Positions 54,577 to 64,000 of a DNA stretch of 64,000 bases are shown here, in pieces. The translations under genes were made by a program, and so were the position numbers. The notes under the pieces are model-generated. The model ran no database searches and was not told where the DNA came from. It saw only the letters and a list, made by a program, of their open reading frames with translations. Source of the DNA: Hortaea werneckii (Eukaryota; Ascomycota; Dothideomycetes; Mycosphaerellales; Teratosphaeriaceae); the NCBI GenBank assembly GCA_037044905.1, contig JBAOKB010000061.1:434001-498000 (forward strand), in the 5' to 3' direction. Numbering within the stretch: the first letter of the stretch is position 1; each line of letters begins with the position of its first letter.

Positions 54577-57500
54577 TTGCTACCGGACGCATCCTTCGAT
54601 ACCAATTCAGCGCCAGCAGCTGCGACATCTTCGTCTCCTGTTTCCCAGCAGCCCCACTTCCCCGTCACGTCGGACGCTCCTTCACCGACTTCCTCTTCCA
54701 CAACACACACTGCGACACCTCCACGGGCATTTCCCGCCCATATTAACGAAGAAATCATACAAAGTAGGGAGCTTGCTGCTGCGGCACAAAGCGACGGTGG
54801 CGCCAGTCCAAGTGGGCAGTTCGCAGGCATCCATATTGACAGCGGCAGCAGCATGTCAGGAAGCGAGAATGGCCATAACGAGTCAAGAGCCTTGAACAGC
54901 CCAAGCAGAACTTTAAGTGCAAGGTCGGCATCTCCAGCGAAACGAAGTGCCGCCGACATGGAGGATGTTAGCGGCGCTGGTAGTGATTCTGCGCAGCACA
55001 CAGAGCAATCATCCGCAAGCCGGTTGCTAGGCGGGCAGCAGGGCTCTGCCAACGACGCGGAACGGTCAATGGAGGATGCAGGAAACAGTACCGATTCGCA
55101 GTCACAAGGCACTGTCTCTAATACTGCCGACGCTTCTGCTGAGGGCACCGTGAGCACCCACACCTCGACGACGAGTCTTCAGTCCGACAATCCACCCCCA
55201 TATTCATTGCCAGACATAGACTATCAAGTACGAAGGGTTGTGGAGTTGATGCAGGCATCTCCTAGGGCCGGTGACCGCGGACAGGTTGTGTCGAAGAAGT
55301 GGCTTGACCGCGTTTTAGCGAGGACGACGGAGAATGCGAATAGTTCTGAATACCCCAAAGAGGCCAGGGAGGGTGAAATAGGTCCTATCGACAATTCTGA
55401 CATCGTCCCTGAAGGCGCCTTTGATGAGCCTATCCTCCATACTAAGGATAATCGGCCATTCATTGCCCTAAAGCCTGGCCTCACCGATACTCAAGAGTTC
55501 CAAATTCTTCCCGAATCAGCTTTCGGCGAGGTTGTGGGATGGTATGGTCTGAAACAGGGACAGAAACAAATCGAGCGCATCGCGCACAATACTGCCGACC
55601 CGCCAGCAGAGAACATTGTCTTTGAGTTGTATCCCCCTGTCTTCACGATCCGTAGAGTGCCGCATCCAAGCAATGTTGACGACAAGTCGTCAAATGCAGG
55701 TAAACCAGTTACAGGTCCCGAGTCGGATAAGCAATTACGGATGCGTGGTCAGACTTCGCCCGATGATGCTATTCATCTGGTCTCCTCTCGCAACGAACGA
55801 TTTCATGGCTTTCTCCTACGAGCCAAGGGTGCCGCTGGCATCCCGAAGGAACGAAAAGTCAAGCTATGGAGGCTGCTGCAGCCACAAAATGTCGCTGTGG
55901 ACGCCCCAAGGGATGACCAGCAGAGCATGCCGTCTCCGCCACAATCGCGCAGTACCTCACCGAACATGGCTGTGAAGCCAACTGACAGCGCGCTTGTCCT
56001 TCCTCACTCCGAATTCAAAGAGATGCAGGTCGGCACCCATCTCGAATATATCGACGCTAAAGATCAGACCGACAATGACAACTACAACGGAAAGAGTCCG
56101 GTCGAGCTTTATGGAATGTTTGAAGACCAAACGATCGTGCTGGAGGAACAAATCGGTGGGCCAGGAGGAGGCGACTTTGAGTCTGATGGCAAGAGGCCTA
56201 AGATAACTCTTGGCAAGAAGACAAATGGCTCCAAACCCAGTTCAGCACCCGGTTCCGGACGTACCAGTCCGACCCCAGGCAGCATCGCGACACGTGGCCG
56301 TACGCGCCGTGATGGCAGAACAAGAGGCACCGTCGGATTGACAAATTTGGGCAACACCTGCTACATGAACTCGGCTCTACAATGCATACGCAGCGTTGAA
56401 GAGCTCGCGGTGTATTTTCTGCGCGACAGGTACAAGCCCGAAATCAACACAGACAATCCGCTTGGCCACAACGGACTGATGGCGAAGCGATATGCAGAGT
56501 TACTGCAAGGTATATATGCCGACAACGCAAGTGGGTCCTTCACGCCAAGCCAGTTCAAGAAAACTCTGGGTAACCTCCAGCCACTCTTCTCTGGGTACGG
56601 TCAGCAGGACTCTCAGGAATTCCTGAGCTTCTTGGTTGACGCTTTGCATGAGGATCTGAATCGCATTCATAAAAAGCCATATCTGGAAAACCCAGATTCC
56701 GACGACAACACAGTGCACGATCCGAATGCCATCATTGAACTCGGGAACACGTACCGCAACAATCACCGCGCGCGTAATGATTCCGTCGCTATGGACCTTT
56801 TCAATGGTTTCTATAAGAACACCATGGAATGTCCAGCATGCGACAAAGTCAGCGTCACCTTCGATCCGTTCTCGCTCGTCACCTTGCAACTTCCCATTGA
56901 GAGCTCTTTCCAGCACACTATCACTTACGTTCCGTTGCGCGGTGCTCCTATCAATCATGCAATCGACATCGACAAGAATGCGACCATCAAAATGCTTAAA
57001 GAAAACATTGCAAGCAAGCATGCAGGTGCATCGGCAGATCGACTTTGGATGGTCGAAGTTTACAACCATAAGATTTACAAGCTTTTTGAGAACCATCACA
57101 GTCTTGCTGAAGCGGGCATTCAGCACAATGACCACATTTTCGTTTTCGAGCTGGAAGATGTGCCTACTAATGTACCGGAGCCATCAAGAAAGACTCTATT
57201 TGGCAGTAGCAACGTGGACAGAGACGTTCCAGGCATGGAGTCTCCTAAAGCTGAACGCTTTGCAGTGCCGATTTTCTTTCGGCAGCCGGCAAGGCATGGG
57301 TGGGAAACAATAATGCACCCGCTTTTCGTGACCTTGAGCCGTGAAGAAGCGAAGAATTACGACGTGATACTGAAGAAAACACTGCTTGCCGTGGCGCAGA
57401 TCACCAGCAGACCAATTCTGACAGAATTCGATGACAACAAGGCGCAGGCCGATGGTGAAGTGACTGCGAACGGTACGAGTCAGACGTCGGAATCAGCGAC

Positions 57501-59640
57501 GGAGGCCGCTGCACAAGTTAGCGATAGATCTGTACCATCAGAGGACGGGTACGTGGACGTCTCAATGGAAAGATCTGATGGAGCCGATGCTGCAACGGAT
57601 GAGTCAACTGTGAGCGGGCACAGTGGGCGGCCCAAAACAAACCAAGTGCCTGCTCTTTTCATGGATCCGCAATACTTTCTCTCGCCGGCTCTTCGGAACC
57701 AACTGTTCGCCGTCAATTATGCGAAGAGTGCGGAAGGCGCTTACTGCACTGGCATCAATAGCTTCGACGAACGAAGAATCGGGAATATGTACGATCGTGT
57801 CAAGGTTCCGAGTCGTAGGCCCTCAGTCCAATCGTCGACTTCAGAAGCTTCAGGCACCAGTAGTGCTTCTACCCCTGTTGATGAGAGCGAGGAGAGCAAT
57901 GCTGATGAAGACGAGTTGGGAGACAAGCCTGATATCGTCCAAGGCACTGTCGAAGAGAATGGCAGCGATGATGACCTTCCGGCGGACCCACTTGACACGC
58001 AGAATCAAAGAGGAGGCCGTAGACGGCAGCCGGGCAAAAAGGACAAGTTCGCCAAGAATCGGAAAGGAAAGCCTGTCACCTACAGCAAGAAGGAGCGCAA
58101 AGCTATGAATGCACGTCAACAGCGGTCGAACGGCAGTGGCTCGCTCCAGTCTCAGCGATCGCTTACTGGTAAGAATGTACCACAAGACGACAATCCCTAC
58201 TACATCAAGCTTGGTGAGGCGATCGTTTTAGACTGGAGTCACGAAGCTATCGACAGTCTGTTTGGTGGCGATACCTCAGAAGAAGGCGAGATGCGTGGCA
58301 CGTGGTTGTCCTCCAGTAACGGCTCGAAAGTTAGAGTTCGTACCTGACCCTGTGCTTGAAGCGAAGAAGCGAAGGCGAGATGCTCGTAAAAAGAACGGTA
58401 TCACCTTGGAAGATTGCTTTGCTGAGAGCGGCAAGCGGAAATCCTATCTGAAGACAACGCATGGTACTGCAATCGCTGTAAAGAAATGCGGCAGGCGGCG
58501 AAACACTCGAGATCTGGACTATTCCAGATATTCTTATTGTGCATCTGAAGCGCTTTGGCGGCAACAGAAGCTTCCGCGACAAAGTCGATGTGTTTGTTGA
58601 CTACCCAATAGAAGGGCTTGACATGACGGAGAAGATCGGCCTGAAGGAGGATGGCAAGGAGTACCTCTACGACCTGTTCGCCGTTGACAATCATTATGGC
58701 GGTCTTGGCGGTGGTCACTACACTGCCCTCGCGAAGAATTTCCATGACGGGCAGTGGTACGATTACAATGGTAAGTTATACGCAAGACTATGATTTAGCT
58801 GCTTTCACTGACCACCCCTCGCACAGATGCCATGTGTAGCAAGGTCGGGGAAGGCAAAGTCCACTCACCTGCGGCCTACCTACTTTTCTATCGCCGTCGA
58901 TCTGACAAGCCATTGGGACCCCCAGAGTTGCAAGAGCTTGTCGAGCAGTATCGCAACCCACCGCAAGCTGATTCCTCCGGGGAGGCCGAAGACAATGTCG
59001 AGGCGGGGGAAGGCAAGCTCGGCGGCCCAACTTCCTCTCTGCATGGGTCGTCGAGCGGTTCAATCGCAGCAGGAGCAGGCACGAGCGGGAACGCTCCAAC
59101 ACCGCCGCTGGTGGAGCAGCTGGAGCCGGCAACAGTCTGACAACGAAGCAGAGAGTGAGTCAGAATAATGACTACGATCCTTCCGTCCCGTCTGAATCTT
59201 CGCATATGCAGTACGGAACTTCCACCTGGAGCTTCGACGCTCTGAACCAGAATCAGCCGGACGAGGCTGACGATAGAGGCACAGATAGGCTTTTGGACAA
59301 CATGAACGACGACGCCGATAGCACTATGGCCAACCAAGACCTCGAGGACCGTGATTCCGCGCTCGGCGATCACGATATGAACGGGTACTTTGATGATTGG
59401 CAGGATGGGTCGGGTGGCGGCCCTCGTGGTTTCACAGGGGCCAACACGCCCATCAATGATTACGAATACTCTGATGACCACTCCATGTACAGCAACGCCC
59501 GCACGCATCAAGACAATGGTGCGCTTCACCTAGAGGATACTGGGATGATTGGTAGCCAAGCTGAGAGTCCAGAGGCACATGAGATACGATTGAACGGGGA
59601 TGAAATGGAAGGTGTGACGACGCATGAAAAGCGGGAGTAG
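54577..59640 (+). CDS. UBP12: ubiquitin-specific protease, Ubp12/USP15-like (start unresolved, frameshifts)
   Basis: A large cysteine deubiquitinase. The main frame is open from 54475 and has no ATG near its start, so a short upstream exon is likely. Order: a disordered Ser-rich N-terminus, a DUSP-like part (YQVRRVVELMQASPR, later FGEVVGWYGLKQGQ), the Cys box (GLTNLGNTCYMNSALQC at about 56336-56390), and GYGQQDSQEFLSFLVDALHEDL. A ubiquitin-like insert, an acidic Lys-rich insert (PGKKDKFAKNRKGKP) and then the His box (GGLGGGHYTALAKNFHDGQWYDY) follow. An intron at about 58770-58827 (GTAAGT...CACAG) joins YDYN to DAMCSKVGEGK. The tail is Ser/Asp-rich and ends at 59640. The frame is broken near 58300-58330 (extra base), 58436-58438 and 58501-58503 (each one base short) and near 59085-59100. 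All breaks lie in clean family sequence. The product is about 1,700 residues. Confidence 0.9.
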
Positions 59641-60588
59641 GTGACAGAGGTAATGCGACTACGCTTTGATTTCTGAAAGAGGACGACGAGGGGATGGAGA
59701 AGGGGGTTTGTAGCATTTCAGCGTATTTGGGGCATGCATTGAGCCTTAGAGCTCTAGGGAGGATGAAAGGTTACAACGAGCAGGAGGATAGAGAAGAGGA
59801 AGTTGCAAGCACCGCATCATTCAGGGTAGCCTGCGCATAGAATATACGATATACGGAGCATCAAAGACCGCCGTGCTGTCCTGTGCTGTTCTTCGAGCTG
59901 TTGTCGAGTTTGGTATTCGCTCTGCAGTACCTCCGTCGCTGGAGAAGTGAATGCTAGTACTCGTATGTAGACGCCAGTTGCCACAGCCTGGGTACACAGG
60001 CACGTGCACGGCCGCCACGTGATAGTTCGCGCTAGCGCATAGCGGAGAAGTCCATCGGACTCGACAGCCGTCGACGTTGTCACTTTAAGAAGCAGCGCAG
60101 TCGTTGCAACGAGTCATACGATACAGGAACGGGACCACACTTCAATCCCGCCATCAGCTTATCAATCGCCCCATCCGCCAAAGACAGCAATCGCGTACGA
60201 TACATTCCGCAAATCCACAGACCACTCGCTCCGTGACCTCATCCTTAACCGCGGAGGTCTATTACATACATCCTGCGAGACGTTGTCCGGCCGTTGCGTC
60301 GTTCTCATCCACTGCCGAACCGCCTTCACGAGACTGAACAGCCTCTCCAGCTTTGCCACAAAAGAGCGCGGTACATTAAGAGCCTGGCCGCAGACGACGA
60401 CACTCATCAAGGAGCACAACAGCATCAGCACGGGAACAGCAACCCTGGCATAAGGAACGCCACACTTTTGCGGCGCTGGCCGCCAATCCCGGCTTGGAGG
60501 AAGAGGTGGAAGCAGTCGGTGACGAGCAGTCGAAGCGCCGACTGCGGCTTGATGGGAGACCTGGTTTAGCGCATGTAGTCGAAGAGAG
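59641..60588. other. intergenic region
   Basis: About 950 bases between two plus-strand genes. Several short frames on both strands lack any resemblance. It probably holds the deubiquitinase 3' UTR and the next promoter. Confidence 0.4.
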
Positions 60589-62506
60589 ATGGATCCTCAA
60601 AGCCAATCCTTTACCCCCTACAGCAGCAACAACGATACGTGGCGACTGCAGAGCGACGTGGTACGGGTACAGCAAATTCAAGCGGAGCACGCTGAGCGGA
60701 TAGCCAGGCTGGAGAGGCGACAGGACGACGATGCTCGCATGAAATCAGTCTGGGGTCCTCAGTCGCCTTTCCCGAGTGTGCTGAGTGGTACACCGCAGCA
60801 AGGTAAGTGGAAGAGTATGACCGTCAATTGGAGCATCGTGAAGCTGATATGGCAACGCAGCACCTCTGCAGCAACCTCCGGCGGACCAGTTTCGGGGCTT
60901 CGACGACGAGGCGAACAACCTGATGAGCAGCCTTCACCTGGATGCTGAAGAGGAGCCCCGGAGAGGCATGGGCGCTACTTCGAGAGCCAACAGTGTTCGC
61001 TTTGACGAGTCTGCGAACCAGAACCACTTCTCGCATTCTACCCGACCATCTGTAGACTTTCTCTCGCGGACTAGCAGTGGGCTTGGAGGTCTGCAGATGA
61101 CCGAAAGGACATCGTCGCACAAGTCAGATGGACGCGCAAGCTCAGTGCATTCTATGAGGTCCGCTGCGTCTGGACGAGCAAGTAGTCTCAACCTTGATAC
61201 CGGCTACGGACTTGGTGATGCGAACCGTTCGCCTCTCGACACACCCGGACTTGCACCTGGCCTGTTATTGCTTGGCTCCGTTCCAGCCATCATCCGATGT
61301 TGGATGAACACAAACTTCAAGCATGATGCGCTGCTTTATGCTGCTGTGTGCACGGGGTCGTACAAGTCTTTCCTAGATGTAAGACTCATCCAGAAGCTTG
61401 GTTTCGAAGAGCACATCAAGGCAGAGGAGGACGGCGTTAGGACTGTTGAGCTGCCAGTCTATTTCCCAGAAGCTGTGCCACACCCAGCTTCCTCTCGATC
61501 AAGCAGCCCGGCACCGCAACTGCCCACACTTACAGTAAATTTCCAGGTTGTCGAGACCGCTCTCGGGACAGAAAGTAAAGCTATTCAAATATTCTTGGGT
61601 AGTGACACCTTGCGGGCTCACAGCGCAGACATTCTCTTCTCTTCAAACAGCATGACATTACTAGATGACGAGCGGAGTAAGCTCAGCATACCATTGGTAC
61701 GACCAGAGAACGAAGCAACTTTCAATAGCCTGCACACCACGAGCAGTGCTCCACAGACGGCTGTGCCTGCCGCGAAAGCGGCAGAGCAAGTCAAGGAGCG
61801 CCCACCGTTCTTCAACGGCCTAGGAAGAGACAGCCCCGGGGCTTCATTATCATCGGCAACTGCGAGCCCGCCTCCTGGACTGGGCAAGTATAGGCCGCCA
61901 GGTGTCCTTGCTGCAGAAACCCACTTGGCAGATCCGGCGAAAGCTGGCGCCGCTGGAAGTGGCTCTGACAGTCGGCCGGCCAGTCGAGCTTCGAGCATGT
62001 CACGGCCCTCGTCGACGCTGCCCAAGACAAGTGCCGAGCCATCGGAGCAGCATTCCGCCGAGTCCGCTGGACAAAGCGGAATGCCTCGTCCTGGGGGCGG
62101 TCCAGCTATCTGGGGCAACTGGCGCCAGGGCAGTATCGCCTCACCCTCTTCTACACCTCAGTCGGCTGGCTTGGACTGGGCAAATGCGGGGAAGAATAGA
62201 GACGTCTCGTACCAGCGCAAGGACACTGGTATCAAGGTCCTCAAACCGAAGTCTGCGAGTCGAACCGTTTCAACGTCCTCCACTGCAGCCTCGGCAGCGC
62301 CGAGTCCTGCAGATGGCAAGAGCCGCTTCTTCGACGAAGGTCGACGGCGTAGCGGCGTGGACGATCCCGCCGGTAAGCCTGCGCAGGGCGAGTTGAAGAA
62401 GGAGAATCAGCCCACTTCGACCAATGCTGCTGCGCCTAAGACAAAGGCGAATCCCATAGGAGGCGCTTCGGCCTTTTCTTGGTTGAATTCTGGCGGTGGT
62501 AAGTGA
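60589..62506 (+). CDS. conserved fungal protein with a folded middle and disordered tail, 619 aa
   Basis: Two exons: the ATG at 60589, intron 60803-60860 (GTAAGT...CGCAG), then the long exon to 62506. Both joints keep frame. Residues 25-50 form a short helix (VVRVQQIQAEHAERIARLERR). A conserved-looking core lies at about 190-330: PGLLLLGSVPAIIRCWMNTN, YAAVCTGSYKSFLDVRLIQK and AIQIFLGSDTLRAHSADILF. It resembles fungal proteins that databases often label ubiquitin carboxyl-terminal hydrolase 19, but I see no Cys/His box, so I do not call it a protease. The tail is Ser/Pro/Gly-rich and disordered. The frame is intact. Confidence 0.8.
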
Positions 62507-63176
62507 GCAGAGGAGCGGCCAATGGAGAGAACTCCTGGGGTAAAGGGGAAAGCCCTGCTTTGCATGATTTCAGAATATCGATTGGAACCAAATCCAGTCC
62601 CTGTGACCCTGAGTGTAACGTACTTTTTTCTTTTTTAAACATCCATCTTGGGAGCGATAGACTCTCTATAGACTGTTCAGTGCAAGCTGAGAGATTGGTG
62701 CAGCTTTGGGCAGTTTCTTCATTGTGCCACTTGAATCTCACTATCCGTCTTACAATGTCTCTCGAACGTCCTCAGCTGTCATTCGCAAGCTCAGGCTCCT
62801 TCCCTGCCACCACCAAGTGTTTGTATGTGGTAGTCGCTTTCCTGCCCCGCATTATGGACTTGTTCGGCCTTTCACAAGATACAATTCAGCTTACGTCTCT
62901 TCGTCAGCATGGTCGCTTCCAAAGTCTCGCTGAGACGGTCTTACGGTCATGCAGGCAATCATGGACTTCCTCCACAGTTTATCGTCAGCGCGCAGTTAGT
63001 CAATTTTCAAAAATCGGGGCCCTCGACCGGCAGAATCGAAGTGTCTCCGCGCGAAAGAGAGCGATGAAAAATTTGTACAAAAAGTCACAGGTATGTAAAT
63101 CAGGATCTGATTCAATTTCGGAAGTCTTACATGGCTGTAATCCGGCGGAGACAGCGTCCATTGGGTCCACTCTGCC
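62507..63176. other. convergent intergenic region
   Basis: 670 bases between the conserved fungal gene (+) and the acetyltransferase gene (-). A plus-strand frame spans 62503-63240 but has no resemblance and overlaps the last exon of the acetyltransferase. No gene is supported. Confidence 0.4.
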
Positions 63177-64000
63177 TTATATGCCTTTTCCTGCTTCACG
63201 ATCTCGCTCCAGCGCTGTTTTGGCCCCGCTCGTCTCTTGAGCGTTCGTTCCACGTGGCGCATCTCGAAGCTTCCGGGCAGGGTTGCCAGCAACTACCGTA
63301 TAGGGCTCCACGTCCTATTGTCCTGTTAGTCGTTGATGCTTTGCAATGCCACTGATGAAATTCAAATTTTCGAAAGGACACACCTTTGTCACGACGCTCC
63401 CGGCCCCGACCGTGCATCCTCTACCGATCGTCACGCCAGGCAACACTGTCACATTGCCCCCAAACCAGCAATCCTCTCCAATGTGGATTTCAGCACCCAT
63501 CTCAGGCCCCTTGGTGCCATTTCTCACATCTGGATCCAGAGGATGCGTGCCGCTGAACAACGAGACGTTGGAACCAAATAGCGTCCGAGCACCTATGGTG
63601 ATCTTGGTGGTATCTAGCATAGTACAGTTGAAGTTGATGAAAACGTTCTGACCTAGCGTGACGTTGGTGCCATAATCAATATGGACCGGAGGCTCGACCC
63701 AGGCGTCTTCGGCAAAAAGCTCCTCGTCCTCTTCGTCGGTCGGCGCGGGGTCTGGCATGGGAGTCTTGTCACCGACGATGCTACGTGGCGGGTCAACCTA
63801 CCTGTTCTTGAAAGCGGTTGATCGGATGGGACAGGGGAGCGCATTTACTCTCGCCACATCTCCACTCGCTTGCGTCGAGAGACGTCCCCGGATGTGTTGT
63901 ATCGCTCGCATGCTTGTTGGCAACGACGGCGTTCAGCTATCAATTCCGGCGTGAATGCATAGTACAGTTCGCCACGCAAGGACCTGGCCTTGTTCTCTGA
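63177..64000 (-). CDS. maltose/galactoside O-acetyltransferase family protein (5' end outside window)
   Basis: A left-handed beta-helix (hexapeptide repeat) acetyl-CoA-dependent sugar O-acetyltransferase. The N-terminal Mac domain is cut by the window end (LRGELYYAFTPELIAERRRC). An intron at 63781-63848 (GTAAAT...CACGTAG) joins WRD to IVGDKTPMPDPAPTDEEDE. The core has VHIDYGTNVTLGQNVFINFN, LFSGTHPLDP with the catalytic His, and GEDCWFGGNVTVLPGVTIG. A second intron at 63315-63383 (GTGTGT...CAATAG) joins SVVTK to DVEPYTVVAGNPARKLRD. The stop is at 63177-63179. Reading through this second intron would give a false short C-terminus. The substrate is uncertain, since fungal members are rarely characterised. 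Confidence 0.92.

Noticed and set aside
54492..55163. Minus-strand frame of 223 codons opposite the deubiquitinase N-terminus
   Set aside because: It is the mirror of a Ser/Ala/Gly-rich disordered segment. The plus strand carries a clear continuous USP gene.
2349..59640. Programmed ribosomal frameshifting as a general decoding feature
   Set aside because: Shifts go in both directions, share no slippery heptamer or downstream structure that I can see, and hit genes not known to use frameshifting.
2349..59640. Widespread pseudogenisation
   Set aside because: Apart from the single-base shifts the proteins are intact, with no nonsense substitutions or loss of catalytic residues. That is not what neutral decay looks like.
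62503..63240. Plus-strand frame of 245 codons
   Set aside because: It begins in the 3' end of the preceding gene with no ATG context, has no resemblance, and overlaps the spliced last exon of the acetyltransferase gene.

Overview
This is a gene-dense stretch of a filamentous ascomycete (Pezizomycotina) nuclear genome. The reasons are compact genes on both strands, short GT-AG introns of about 52-125 nt with CTAAC/CTGAC-like branch sites, and a gene set typical of that subphylum (ApsA/Num1 cortical anchor, CysA-type serine acetyltransferase, BCS1-like AAA ATPase, Drs2 flippase, CLC channel, Atg3). A Dothideomycete source is my guess from general resemblance. Nothing here proves it. I see no transposon, virus, rRNA, tRNA or CRISPR array.

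Layout. 0.5-1.6 kb: tail-anchored hypothetical (+). 2.3-5.1 kb: CLC chloride channel (-). 6.5-15.6 kb: minus-strand block with a hypothetical, an isochorismatase-like hydrolase, an Sfc1-like mitochondrial carrier, dihydrofolate reductase and a Drs2-type P4-ATPase. 16.2 kb: small one-TM protein (+). 16.8-20.9 kb: BCS1-like AAA and Vms1 (-). 21.5-23.3 kb: ZIP zinc transporter (+), divergent from Vms1. 23.5-27.0 kb: Gly/Ala-rich small protein, Sec61 beta and a conserved disordered protein (-). 27.0-29.4 kb: longest gene-free stretch. 29.4-34.1 kb: F-box protein (+), tetraspan membrane protein (-), Atg3 (-) and a small secreted protein (-). 35.0-40.4 kb: coiled-coil hypothetical (-), L-type lectin (+) and short-chain dehydrogenase (-). 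41.1-46.2 kb: ApsA/Num1 (-). 47.1-50.7 kb: Cwc24 (+) and a two-domain protein whose repeats look ADP-ribosyltransferase-like (+). 52.0-62.5 kb: CysA, Ubp12-like deubiquitinase and a conserved fungal protein (+). 63.2-64.0 kb: maltose O-acetyltransferase family gene (-), cut by the window end.

The dominant oddity is that at least thirteen otherwise well-conserved housekeeping genes are each broken by one or more single-nucleotide frameshifts, about twenty in all. Many lie in short homopolymers. Both signs occur, and the protein sequence resumes in register at each break. Uncorrected sequencing or assembly indels are the simplest reading. Frameshifted genes are therefore given here as single loci.

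Most genes serve unrelated housekeeping roles: membrane transport and lipid asymmetry (CLC, Drs2, ZIP, Sfc1), protein quality control and ubiquitin (Vms1, Ubp12, F-box), secretion (Sec61 beta, lectin), autophagy (Atg3), splicing (Cwc24), nuclear positioning (ApsA), and cysteine and folate metabolism (CysA, DHFR). The most novel-looking locus is the tandem-domain protein at 48.4-50.7 kb. The best candidate effector-like gene is the small secreted protein at 33.6-34.1 kb.
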